64,000 bases of DNA from Terramyces sp. JEL0728. Lineage: Eukaryota > Chytridiomycota > Chytridiomycetes > Rhizophydiales > Terramycetaceae. The stretch is taken from positions 80,376-144,375 of the forward strand of contig JADIIU010000022.1 of NCBI GenBank assembly GCA_027603945.1, given 5' to 3'. A model generated the notes under the pieces. That model ran no database searches. It was not told the DNA's origin and worked only from the letters and a program-made list of their open reading frames with translations. A program made the position numbers and the translations under genes. Below are positions 1 through 10,393 of this stretch, piece by piece. Within the stretch, counting starts at the first letter, position 1. Each line of letters begins with the position of its first letter.

Positions 1-98
1 AGCAGTAAGTTGTTATTGATTTTAGTGACCAATTTCACAAATTCTGAAACCAGCGCATCGAGTATATTGTAACTAACTCAGACATTAAAATTATTGAT

Positions 99-3000
99 AT
101 GGAGCAGAAAAGTGGAATGATATCAGTGTTGGAAGGGCTAAAGAACCTTGTCACAAGAAAGGATCAGGCGGAACTACTTAAGAGGGCAGATGAACGAGCA
201 GCACAGCAACTAGAGAAGAGGACGGTGAATGTTGGAGAAATAGTGCCAAATATAAAGATAGATTCTGTTGACGGCGAATTTGTCGATGTGTGGAAACTCT
301 CTGCGAAAAAATACATAATCCTCTTATTCTTTAGAGGAGCATGGTGCCAATTCTCAATGGTAAATATTATTCATTACAGACGCATTTGAAATCCATACAG
401 AAAGCGCTGGATATCCTTAATGAAGGAGACGTTGAGATCGTCGCAATCTCTGGCGAAACAAAAGAAAAGTTGCAGGCACTGACGATCGAACAAAAACTAA
501 AGTTTAAATTATGTTCCGATGAGGAATATGAAGTAACAAAAATGTTTGGATTAGAGTATTCTTGGAAGCCGGAAGAGATCAAAGCGTTAGAAGAAATCCT
601 TGGTATGAATTGGCAAGACTCGTACGGTGAAAGTTGCTCTTTAGCAGTACCAGCTGCATTCGTGGTGCAAAAGAAAACTTGCAAAATTATTTTTGCAGAT
701 ATTAACCCTGATTATTCCAAGCTAGCAGGGCCGAAAGACATTATTGAGGCTATTTGGAAGTCGAAAAATTCACAGAAAGACGAAAATTTCGCAGGAAGGA
801 TTTCGCCGAGCATTTCTTCACTCAAACGGGATGATAGTTTTTCAAGTTTGCTGAATTTCGATGTTGGTATGGCGGAGTCTAACCTAGATATCCAGATGAT
901 CGAGAGTGATTTTAGACAGAAAGTTGCGAATTTATCCGATCAGTTCAACAAAACGCTGATAAAATATCCAAATTATAACCAAATGATAGGAAATATGAAA
1001 ACTTTTATGAAAAACGCTATGCACAACAATAGAGTGCCAAATCTTGGAGATCAAGCTGCATTTTTCGTGTCTACCACCGTAGACGATGAATTTGTTGATA
1101 TAGAACAGGTACTGCAAAGCAAATATGTTATTCTGATTTTCATCTTTGGTTCATGGGCTCCATTCACACTTTTGCAACTAAAATCGATAAACAAAATGAT
1201 TGAAATATCAGGAAACGATGACATTGAGGTGGTTGTAGTTTGCAACGAGAACCATGCGTCGTTGCAGACAATGGTGGAAGACAATAATTTAACAATCAAA
1301 GTAGTTAGCGACAGTTCAAATCAGATAATCAACCAGTATGGATTAAAATATGAATGGAATAGCTCTGAAATCGAAACCATTAATGAGATTTATAATATTG
1401 ATTGGTACAGATACTATCACAATTCCAATATCACGACAATACCAGCCTTATATGTAATCCAGAAGAAAACCTTCCGAATAGTATTTTGTAGGTTTTTTGA
1501 TCCAGCCAAGATCCCCGGGCCAAAAGAATTGCTAGACGTCGTAAACTCAAAGAAAATATCCGTTACGACTCCTGGCCTGACAAAAAGGAACAGAGGCGCA
1601 TCAAACCTCAGTTTATCGAAACTTGGACTTACTACAAAAGACGCATGTATTTACTTTTTAAAATAGCCATGATTGAAATTGACAGAGATCATAAATATTT
1701 GTTGACTGCAGTGCTGGAAAAATACCGAATACTCATTTCAAACGACAATTCGAAAAAGAAAAGCAACGAAGTTATCGTGAGTGCAAACAAAAGGATCGAA
1801 AAGAATATTGACAGTCACAAGTCGGTATGTGTAGGAGATTTTCTCCCTCCGTTTAGTTTCAACTACAACTCACAAAAGATTAACATTGCATCCTTAAATC
1901 AGAACAAGAATCTGGTTCTCTTATTCTTTCGTGGAACGTTCTGTCAATATTCGATGGTTCAACTAAACTCGTTTCAGAAAGCGCTGAATGTGTTTGACGA
2001 AAGTGATGATATTGAAATAATTGCTCTAACAAGTGAAAAGAAAGAAAAATTCGAAGAGGAGGTAGAAAAACAAAAAATACCATTTAAAGTCGTCCATGAC
2101 TCGGCATTTGAAATATCCAAATTGTTTGGAATATCTCACGATTACACGGACGATGAAAAAAGAGCGCTTGAAGATTTGATTGGGATAAACTGGCAAGACA
2201 GATATGGATCCGCGAAAGCAAACTCTGTAAATGCGTCCTTCATGGTCCAAAAGAAAACCGGAAGAATTCTGTTTGCTCAAATAAATGCTGATTACGGAAA
2301 ACTTCCAGGGCCAAAAGAAATGCTGGATGTGCTGGCTAAATCTAAAGCAAAGGAATCGGCTATCAGCAATTTTATCCCCCTTCGCCAGTCGACCCTTATA
2401 GGAATACCTGCTATAGATAAAAGTAAATACCAATTAATGATAGAACTGCAAGCGATCGAGTCTGATCTAAAACTCGCGTTCAAATCAATTTCGCTAGGGT
2501 TCTCGCATATTGTCATTGGAAGTCCAAGCGATGAAGAAAGTTTAAATACCATTGAACAATCAAAAGCAAAAGCTGCAGCGGCATTGGCAGAAAAAAGGAA
2601 ATACAAAGTGGGAGAAGTTGCTCCTATGTTTAAAGTTGTTACAATCGCAAATGAAAATATTGACCTTGACAAGTTGGTAAAAACGAAAACAATAGTGCTA
2701 GTTTTCTTTAGAGGAACCTGGTGTGCGTATTGCTCGAATTATTTGAAATCGTTGCACAAAGTAGTCGACATATTCACAGACAACGATATCGAAATTATTG
2801 CTGTTTCAAGCGAGTCGTCGCAAAAACTAAAAAATTTCGCTAGTGAATTCAAAATCAATTACATAGTAGCGCATGATATCAATTTTAAAATCGCAAAGCT
2901 TTATGGGCTCGATTTTGAATTCCGAGATTCCGATGTAAAAGCACTGGAAGAACTTGTTGGAATGAATTGGAAACAGGCATACGGGGATTCACTAATCTTG

Positions 3001-3135
3001 AGCACTCCGGCAACATTTGTCATACAGAAAAGCACTGGGATTCTGATATATGCCAGCGAGAGCCCAGATTACACGGTGAGGCCAGGGCCAAGGGAAATAG
3101 TTGAAGCTATCCTAAATTCAAGAAAGCGTAAATAA
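99..3135 (+). CDS. four-domain peroxiredoxin-like (AhpC/TSA) protein
   Basis: Exons 99-359, 380-1646 and 1667-3135 join to 998 codons; both introns are 20 nt. The protein holds four tandem thioredoxin-fold domains of the AhpC/TSA peroxiredoxin-like type, near residues 44-225, 300-480, 560-740 and 820-995. Each ends with a PxxxFVxQKxT strand and a G-P-K/R-E helix. The expected active-site loop F-F-R-G-x-W-C-x-x-C is intact only in domain 4 (Cys862, Cys865). Domains 1 and 3 keep just the first cysteine (Cys83 in WCQFS, Cys602 in FCQYS), and domain 2 has none (Ala347 in WAPF). Family members normally reduce peroxides or act as thiol oxidoreductases. Here one domain looks catalytic and three look decayed or repurposed. 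No signal peptide or membrane segment is visible, so a cytosolic location is likely. Family assignment is firm; substrate and role are unknown. Confidence 0.85.
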
Positions 3136-3372
3136 AAATCATTAATTGAAATTATTATTGTTCAATTAAATGGATCATAGGAGTGGCAACTGTCTGCAAC
3201 AAGCCTCTGATAGTCCATCCATCGTGGAGCAAGTAAACGTGAATCGGCAATTCACTCAAGCTATCAAGTTTGATGAATTTAATAAAGATGATTAATTTGG
3301 ATAATGATTTTTAATATTAAGCGCGCACAGACAGGAATATATATTAAAAAACTACAATTTGATCCGGCTTAC

Positions 3373-4052
3373 ATGGTGACCATTGCACTATTATTTGGCT
3401 TGGCAATCGCTGCTATCAAACGCGCAACTGGGAGCAGCTCAGGTTCTCTCACCCCAACCTGTCAAAGTGCTTTTACGAAATATTCAACAGCATTTGAAAA
3501 ATCCTGTTTCAACAGCCAAACTTCCTCAATTTCGCAACTTTCGACACTATTAAACAACAACAATATCATATGCTCTTCAGCGTGCTCTGCCGCACTTGCG
3601 AATTTCAAGCAGTACGTTATACCAGCCTGCGGAACGCAAATAGTGTATGCACCATCAACGAGCGCACAGGCAGCATACTCATGGTATTGCGTTGCTAATC
3701 TAGGATTGAAATATTTAACTCTGTCGCTTGTGTAAAGGATTCTACTGGAGCTTACTGCCTAAACAATGAAATTTCCATTTTGCAAAAGAACGGGATAAAT
3801 ATTGACGCACCCAATGTCGGCCCTCAAATCATTGCTTTTGCAGAAAAGAATCCGAATTATGTCTGTATTCCCTGTATCGGAATGCAAATTAACGCTCTTG
3901 GAGCTTTGCAAGATCTGGATTCAGGTGTCAGCACCCAGGTCACATCATTTGTAGGCAGCTTGAATAATATCTGTCCTTCTGGATTTAACAAGAGCAGCGC
4001 TCTAACACTTGGCTATATGTTGGGATTGGTTTTACCATTGCTTTTACTTTGA
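3373..4052 (+). CDS. secreted, probably GPI- or tail-anchored cysteine-containing protein
   Basis: Exons 3373-3683 and 3704-4052, joined across a 20-nt intron, give 219 aa. I chose the ATG at 3373 because it is followed at once by a hydrophobic stretch (MVTIALLFGLAIAA) that looks like a signal peptide. An in-frame upstream ATG at 3304 is possible but would bury it. The mature part is Ser/Thr/Asn-rich with about ten cysteines, several in C-x3-C or C-x2-C pairs (SSACSA, CIPC). The C-terminus is a Ser-rich linker followed by a leucine-rich hydrophobic tail ending at the stop, as in GPI-anchored or tail-anchored surface proteins. I recognise no family. Its stop is 14 bp from that of VPS22 on the other strand. 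Role at the cell surface is inferred from the topology alone. Confidence 0.65.
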
Positions 4053-4066
4053 ATATATTTTCTTTA

Positions 4067-4847
4067 TTAGAAATACAGTCCAGATATCCAATAAGAGCGC
4101 GGAGTTGATTGTTCGTCAACCCAGCATATTCCTTCATTTACCAGTGTGTTCAAGTTATTTTCAGCGCGATCTACCGTCCATCGCAATTCATTTACCAGCA
4201 TATCTACATCCGCGTATCCATTATTTTCCGCAATCCCTAGCACCAATATATTATCATTATTGAGTTCTGAATTAATAAGAAATACCATCAGGTACTGATC
4301 TGATCAAAGTCCTGTTGCCCATTTTCATAACAGAGAACCCATCTCCCAATGGTTTTAGGCACTTTAAACTCTGCAGTACATCATCTCTCCTATTAGCAAA
4401 ATGTACTCGCTTATTGTCAGAGAATTCTTTCCCCTCATTTTTTCAACTTGCTTAATAAGCTCTCCAACCTCAATCAATCCTCCATTCTGTTCTCTCGTCA
4501 CAATACACACTTGAGCAATCTGTACAGATAGTTGGTAGTAAAAATCTCCAAACCCGAGCATTTCGGTCCAGAAACTCTTGTTGGATACCAGCGGATCTAC
4601 TCCAACTTGTGCACACATATTTTGAAACTGCGTTCGGAATACTGGATCCTTTTTAATTTCATTTGAATGCTTCTGAGCAAATATTTCCAAATTGTTCTTT
4701 AATGCTTCCAGCGCAATTTTCATCTGTATTACATTCAATTACCTGTTCAAGTTGCTGGACTGCTATTTCTTCTCCTGCCTTCTGAAATTGCTCCCTAGTC
4801 CTACGTTGCTGTTGCAATCCCCGCACACCAGCTTTTCTGTGGGACAT
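4067..4847 (-). CDS. VPS22: ESCRT-II complex subunit VPS22 (SNF8/EAP30)
   Basis: Exons on the minus strand are 4847-4743, 4723-4407, 4386-4286 and 4266-4067 (introns 19, 20 and 19 nt), giving 240 aa. The sequence aligns along its whole length with SNF8/VPS22: the N-terminal basic coiled helix, the core around FRTQFQNMCAQVGVDPL and FWTEMLGFGDFYYQL, the first winged helix around GNRTLIRSVPDEL and the second with AENNGY and YWISGL. VPS22 forms the stalk of the Y-shaped ESCRT-II complex with VPS36 and two VPS25 copies, acting on endosomes in multivesicular-body sorting. The start codon lies 28 bp from the divergent PP6 start, so both promoters must share that gap or overlap the other gene's 5' end. 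Confidence 0.93.
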
Positions 4848-4875
4848 TAAGATTTGAACTTTCTTTTTCAGTGAA

Positions 4876-6100
4876 ATGGCAATTGATGTTGATGAAATTA
4901 TATCTCAATGCTACAATAAGCAACTGATACCTGCACCGGTTATAAAGGAGCTGTGCGAAAAAGTAAAAGAGTTGTTGGTCCAGGAGAGTAATGTTCGCTC
5001 CGTAAAATCACCTTGCACAGTAGTCGGAGACGTACATGGGTAAATATTGCTGATAAAAGACAGTTTTTTGATCTACTGGAAATATTTAGGATCGGCGGAT
5101 ATGCACCAAATACCAATTATGTATTTCTCGGAGATTATGTAGATAGAGGACATCACTCAATTGAAGTTATTACCCTCCTTACTTGCTTGAAGCTTCGATA
5201 TCCGTCAAGAATTACACTAGTTAGAGGAAATCATGAGTCGAGAGCAGTTACAACCACATATGGGTTTTATACTGAATGCATGAGGAAATATGGCGATCCA
5301 CAAGGTAGAACAACTCTAACCAGTGTGGAACTATTTTACAGAATTATTTGATTACCTTGTGCTGGCGGTAGTTATAGACGATACAATAATAGCCATCCAT
5401 GGGGGGCTTAGTCCTTCTATTCACACTGTTGATCAGATAAAAGTTATAGGTACGCTGCACTAACATCAAGATCGGTTTAAAGAAATTCCACATGAAGGAC
5501 CAATGGCAGACTTAGTATGGTCAGATCCGGTGCCAGCCGAATTATTGGAAACAAACGGGCACTTTGCAGTGTCGCCAAGAGGTGCTGGCTACGTTTTTGG
5601 AAAAGAAGTAACTAGAAAGTTCCTTGAAATGAATCAACTTGGACATATTTGTAGGGCACATCAATTATGCATGGAAGGATACCAAGTTGGTTGATTTAAT
5701 CTAGATTTTATTTGATGACATGTTGTCAACTGTTTGGTCAGCACCAAACTATTGTTATCGTGCGGGTAATCTCGCCTCTATTTTGGAAATCAGCCCATCC
5801 CTAGAAAGATATTTCAATGTCTTTGGTCCCTGCCCAGTCCAAGACAGGGAAGCAAACGTACCATTGCAGCATGATCGACTGAAGGATTTGTTTGATACAG
5901 ATGGCTTGATTAAGAAGATGAACCAGATGAAAACAGTCGGGCAGGGGAGTGGACACTCCTTGTTGGGTGAAGAACCTGTAGATTCTAATGCGGTAATAGA
6001 TTCTAACTGTAGACCATTGATCGATATTTTACGTAATAAAGATTCTGCACTGAAAGGAAATTTCTTTGGTAACTTTTTGCCCCTTGCAATCAATTGTTAG
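4876..6100 (+). CDS. PPP6C: PP2A-like phosphatase catalytic subunit, PP6/SIT4 type
   Basis: Exons 4876-5039, 5060-5304, 5324-5449, 5471-5685 and 5705-6100 give 381 aa; introns are 20, 19, 21 and 19 nt. All metal and phosphate motifs of the PPP family are present: GDVHGQ, GDYVDRG, RGNHESR, the histidine in IHGGLSP and the RAHQ histidine. The stretch GYQILFDD then [14 protein letters not shown] is closest to PP6/SIT4 among PP2A, PP4 and PP6. PP6 with SAPS-domain partners works in cell-cycle entry and signalling in the cytoplasm. The C-terminus is odd. The usual short tail ending in YFL, which is carboxymethylated in PP2A-type enzymes, is missing. It is replaced by about 75 residues of unrelated sequence ending LAINC. 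Confidence 0.93.
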
Positions 6101-6682
6101 TTTATGCTTTGCATTCCTCACCTTTGGAAATGCAATCGCTGTACTTGTACGATTTGTCAGTGGTGAGAAACCTTTGCTGAATTATTCGTCCAACTGTTCA
6201 CTTGGTCCAGAACAAAAGAGACAAGCTACTTAAACAAGTGTTAGAATACCGGTTGTGGACCAGTTTTTACTTGATTTTCCTTGCGATCTCAAATCAAAAA
6301 CACGTTGATAACAGCTTCCCTAGTTCCACGCGAAATATAACGTCTTTGATTGCCGTCGTGAATTACTCTCAATACTTTGCAAAGTATTGAGAGCAGATGA
6401 ACTTGGAGTAGCAGAAAATCGCAATGAATTAATGGATACTGTTTTGGCTGATGAGTTTTCCGCAATTTCTTTGTGGTGTGAATGTTTAACATGCTGAGCA
6501 ATATCCTCTCCAATATTAAGAAATTCATATCTCTGCGATATTATCAAGGAAAGATTGATGTTTGTCTCGGTATAGAAACCCCAGCAATGTTGTCTAATAT
6601 ATTAAATCTTAATGGAATTGCAGCATTATATTTCAACTGCGAATCTGTTCAAATTTACGAGAGTGTAAACTTGACTCGCCAA
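6101..6682 (+). other. unresolved coding-like stretch between PP6 and the ARF GEF
   Basis: This 580-bp gap is too long for this genome and keeps an open, helical reading in several pieces. One path runs from about 6211 through a 20-nt intron at 6305-6324, then REL-LSIL and NRNELMDTVL, then a 23-nt intron (6476-6498). It then enters the frame that later codes for the Sec7 protein, passing GIETPAMLSNIL near 6580-6615. That last motif and NRNELM faintly recall the SAPS domain of PP6 regulatory subunits, which would be striking beside the PP6 gene. The similarity is judged by eye over short segments, and the first exon and start are not found. The stretch could be a separate small gene, a 5' extension of the next gene, or a decayed remnant. 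Confidence 0.35.
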
Positions 6683-9208
6683 ATGCAATCTCCAACCAAG
6701 CCATTACGCCCAAATTTCGCAAACGAGGATAATACAAATTATGCATTAACAAGAAGACACACCGATACAGATATACATGATAGCAACTCAGAGAAAAATA
6801 TAATGGATGTGGCAGGAAAGCAGGCAACTCAAGCATCTGGAAACAGTCTTGACTCCCGCTCGAGCGTTCCAGATTTTCAAAAAGATATAAACCGTAAAAG
6901 CGAGCGAGTAGAGAGGATTGCTTCGATTATACGGCAGCATAAAGAAGAGAATACAGATAAGGATACTGGATTAGTATCCATACCCCGCAGAAATACTTCA
7001 ACATTCAAAATCCCACAGTCAAAGGAGAGTGCAAAAGAAACAATATTGGCAATGAAGACGATAGCACTACCCCAAATAAAAAAAGAGAAACCGATTGAAA
7101 CTGGCGCGATTTACTCTGTTCTGGAAGGATTAAAAGTTGAAGATTCTGGAGATATGAATAAACCTCTTCCCGATTTGGTGGATGAAGGATGCAACCCTGC
7201 TGCGATATCTTATGGAGAAAGCTTGTATCACGGTACCGCGGAAAACTTTGAAATGGACAAAGTATCGGGAATAATAGGGAAAGGGTATCTTTTACTGATT
7301 CAAGTGGTGATTATAATAACTCTGTACTTATTGGTTATATGAAATGCTTTGATTTCAATGGGGTTACGATTGACAGCGCTTTTAGGTACAATACTGCTAA
7401 CAAGAAAACTATGTGAACACCTGGATTTGAATGGAGAAACTCAAGCGATAGATAGGATTCTGTACCAAGTGTCAAAACGATACTGGAAATGCAATCCGGA
7501 ATTTCATCAAGTGTACCGCAGTATAGGTAACTAGAGTCTCACAGCAGATATTGTATATGGCACGCTTTTTTCGGCAGTCCTTTTGAATACAGACTTGAAT
7601 ACCGTCAACGTATCCTCCAAAAACCACAAGAAAATGACTTCAAAAACGTTCCTTAAAAACACCTCGGATTTAATACTGGACATGATTGAAAAAGACGAAG
7701 AGATAAAGAGCGAGGTATCTTTCAATCCAGAATCATTCAAAAAATGGAAAAAGGAACTGGAAAATCTGCTTAAAGTATACTATTTTAATCCTAGGATATA
7801 TACAACTCAGTCAAAGAAAATCCAATTGTCAGAAATACTTCAATGCCGCCAATGATTAAAACCAGAATTTCGGAAGATGAGAAAAGCGGTGAAATCGTCC
7901 GTTCCAACTCCTCTTGGAGTGTGTCAACATCACTTTCTTCTGCGCTGGGTAATACACTCGAGAGAAATCAATCAAAGAAAGGAATGGGAAAGTCCCACTC
8001 TAATATCCTGGGAAAAGGGAATACCCAGCAAAAAGTATTGCTGGAAGGCGTGCTGATTCGAAAACATTTGCTAGAGTCGCATTTCGAAAGAGCTAGGAAC
8101 AGAAAGTGGTGTAAATATTGGTGTGTTATTAAATTACATAAAACAGAAGGGGTAGAACTGCATATGTACAGACTAAATCATATGCATACGATAGATAAAG
8201 AGTATTTGGATATGGAACTGAACCCACAGCTCGCGTTTGGAGAAGAATCAGAAGCACCGATTTGTACTCCCAAAGAGTTTATTTTGCCCGAAAGTGCTAG
8301 CAGGCCGGCAGATTCACCGTTGAATATCGGGGAACCGTACAATACATTTGATGAGAGTGTCCCTTCCCCCAACCATCCAATTTTTTCTTCTCACGATGTT
8401 GAATATAAAATCGCAAATGGAGAACCAAATCTACAGTCATTGATACATTCATTCGCTGCAACACATGAATATGGAGCCGCCAGGCCATATTGCTTTTCAG
8501 TTCACTTTGCAGACAACAATGTGTTTCTTTTTGAAGCGCCATCGAAATATTCTTGCGAAGCTTGGATAAATACCATAAATTACTGGGCCGCAAGGAAGAG
8601 TAAAGAGCCATTGGGGGGAGGACTGGGGAATACAGACTATGGCTGGTCGCAATTAGAAGCAGATATTAAAGCAGGACTAATCGTCGTATCTCCACCAGAC
8701 TATATCGAAGAATACAAGCCAATAGAAGAAAAAGGATCGTTTGAGCACGGTAGAAATCTCTCTGCAAACATGACATCGATACTAACAAAACATACCAGCT
8801 CAAGGAGTATGCTTAGCGATGCTGGATCTATTTCGCCAAATAAATCTGGAGCAAAGAAAAAATTTGCGAAATGGACGGAACAGAATATATCAGTGCGGCT
8901 AATCTCTATCAAAGAGCAAGTAATATTTACTAAAGCTAGGCGCAACAGCTGGATAGCATGATTAAACAACTTGATTTGATACGACAGGACATCTATGATC
9001 ATGAAGCACTCCACCAGCCTTTAAAGCAGCTGGTAATTAGCACTAATAGTAGTTTGGTGATAGCCATTCAACGTCTCAATTGGTATTTTCCAACTGGAGC
9101 CGGAAACACCATGCTCTAAAAATCGAACTTCAAAAGTACACTATATATACCAATGCATTACTCTCTCCAGATGTGTTTTTGTCTCCGCTGATGTCGCCAG
9201 GTTTGTAG
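6683..9208 (+). CDS. ARF guanine nucleotide exchange factor with Sec7 and PH domains
   Basis: Exons 6683-7284, 7305-7385, 7405-7526, 7545-7774, 7795-8919, 8940-9032 and 9053-9208 give about 802 aa. The intron at 7527 may end at 7544 (18 nt) or 7547 (21 nt); both keep frame. The first ~170 residues are low-complexity and Ser/Lys-rich. The Sec7 core follows: CFDFNGVTIDSAF, the catalytic-glutamate motif LNGETQAIDRIL with KRYWKCNP, and LLNTDLNTVN. A PH domain follows, starting at VLLEGVLIRK and ending at EAWINTINYWA. After it comes a coiled C-terminus (AQQLDSMIKQL, HHALKIELQKY). The order Sec7 then PH matches the EFA6/PSD and fungal Syt1-type GEFs that load GTP on ARF at membranes. The start is uncertain: the frame stays open upstream to 6482 and may join the preceding stretch. 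Confidence 0.85.
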
Positions 9209-9332
9209 GATCTCCCGGCAAGTAATTTGCTACTATAATATTAATTTATCATTGACCATTATCTTTGAAATTGGAATTAGTGCTGAAATATAGTACAGGA
9301 TTACAATTATATTTATTGTTTCATGCACAGTA

Positions 9333-9627
9333 TTATCCAGGACCGACTCTGGGGATATCATGGTGTTCTGAAAGCGAAGACAAGTACTTGTTGAAATCTG
9401 CTACTCGTTCTTTATGGCTCTTTTCTGCAGCCTTCTCAATCTTGTCTTCTAATCGCATCTTCTTGATCTTTTCATGTTTCAGCTCGGTTGCAGTCTTGTA
9501 AGGCACATACGGTTCACTTTCAATCTGTACCTCTTTTTCTTTCGCTTTGTCCTTCTTTTTCCTACATTAATCTGAATTACTTTTTGACTTTATCTCCCTT
9601 CAACTTTAGCCCACCACCAGTAAACAT
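9333..9627 (-). CDS. FAM32A: FAM32A-like nucleolar/spliceosome-associated protein
   Basis: Two exons, 9627-9581 and 9561-9333, with a 19-nt intron between them, give 91 aa. The N-terminus carries the LKLKGDKVKK lysine motif of the family. The C-terminus matches FAM32A closely: KAAEKSHKERVADFNKYL then LSEHHDIPRVGPG. In other eukaryotes FAM32A binds the catalytic spliceosome during exon ligation. In a genome whose introns are about 20 nt this is a gene of interest. The protein is slightly shorter than the human form (about 112 aa). The start codon sits 35 bp from the divergent mitochondrial uL22 start. Confidence 0.88.
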
Positions 9628-9662
9628 TTGAATAGATTAAAATTTTTTTTCCACAAATCAGA

Positions 9663-10277
9663 ATGTTGTCCAAATATTTCAGAATACCAATAAGGTTCAA
9701 CAGTACAGGTACTTCGTCGTTATTCGACGCAGCAATTAAAGAGGCCAAGCCGCTAAAATCCTCCAAACCGATTCCAATTTTCACAACAGGGAACATGCGC
9801 ACTTCACCACAAAAACTAAATCACTTGGCCCGATTAATCAGAAATATGTCTTTGGAAGAAGCAGAAATACAAATGCGAAATGTTTTGAAAAAGAGGGGTT
9901 TAAATGTCGCACAAATGATCAAGAGGGTAGGACACGTCCTCAACCATAATTATAGCCAAGAGAAAAAAGATTACTATATTAAACAAGCATGGGTCGGCAA
10001 AGGCGCTTATTTGAAGCGTATGAAGATCATGGGAAGAGGTAGACATGGAGTAATGCACCGTCCACACTCTCACTTGAAAATCAAAATCGAAAAAATTCAA
10101 CCAAAGACTGATATTGATGGACTGCTAAAGAGATTCAAGAAGGACTTGTTTGTGCAGGTTAAAGATACAAAGCCGGTTTATCCTATCCATCCAGTTTGGA
10201 GCTCGAAGCCTTGGAAATACATTACCAGCGACAAATGGGTTGACCCAAAAAACGCATTGATCAGAAGACGAGATTAA
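9663..10277 (+). CDS. MRPL22: mitochondrial large-subunit ribosomal protein uL22m
   Basis: An uninterrupted 204-aa reading frame. The N-terminus (MLSKYFRIPIRFNST) is basic and amphipathic, as expected for a mitochondrial presequence. The core is that of the bacterial L22 family: SPQKLNHLARLIRNMSLEEA, the KKRGLNVAQMIKRVG segment and the extended hairpin GAYLKRMKIMGRGRHGVMHRP that lines the exit tunnel. A C-terminal extension of about 60 residues (ending KNALIRRRD) is typical of mitochondrial forms. It is one of the few intronless genes in the window. Confidence 0.9.
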   Translation: MLSKYFRIPIRFNSTGTSSLFDAAIKEAKPLKSSKPIPIFTTGNMRTSPQKLNHLARLIRNMSLEEAEIQMRNVLKKRGLNVAQMIKRVGHVLNHNYSQEKKDYYIKQAWVGKGAYLKRMKIMGRGRHGVMHRPHSHLKIKIEKIQPKTDIDGLLKRFKKDLFVQVKDTKPVYPIHPVWSSKPWKYITSDKWVDPKNALIRRRD

Positions 10278-10393
10278 TAAATATATAAAAATACTTTTTT
10301 TTATTTAAAAAAGAAAATTAGTAGAATTAACGATGATGGGATGTAGCAATGGGACTATACAGTGCAAAAATCTGCGTTAGAGATTAAATACGA

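Noticed and set aside
3170..3295. 41-codon ORF between the peroxiredoxin-like and secreted genes
   Set aside because: Possible but short, without homology, and equally readable with an internal intron; not supportable.
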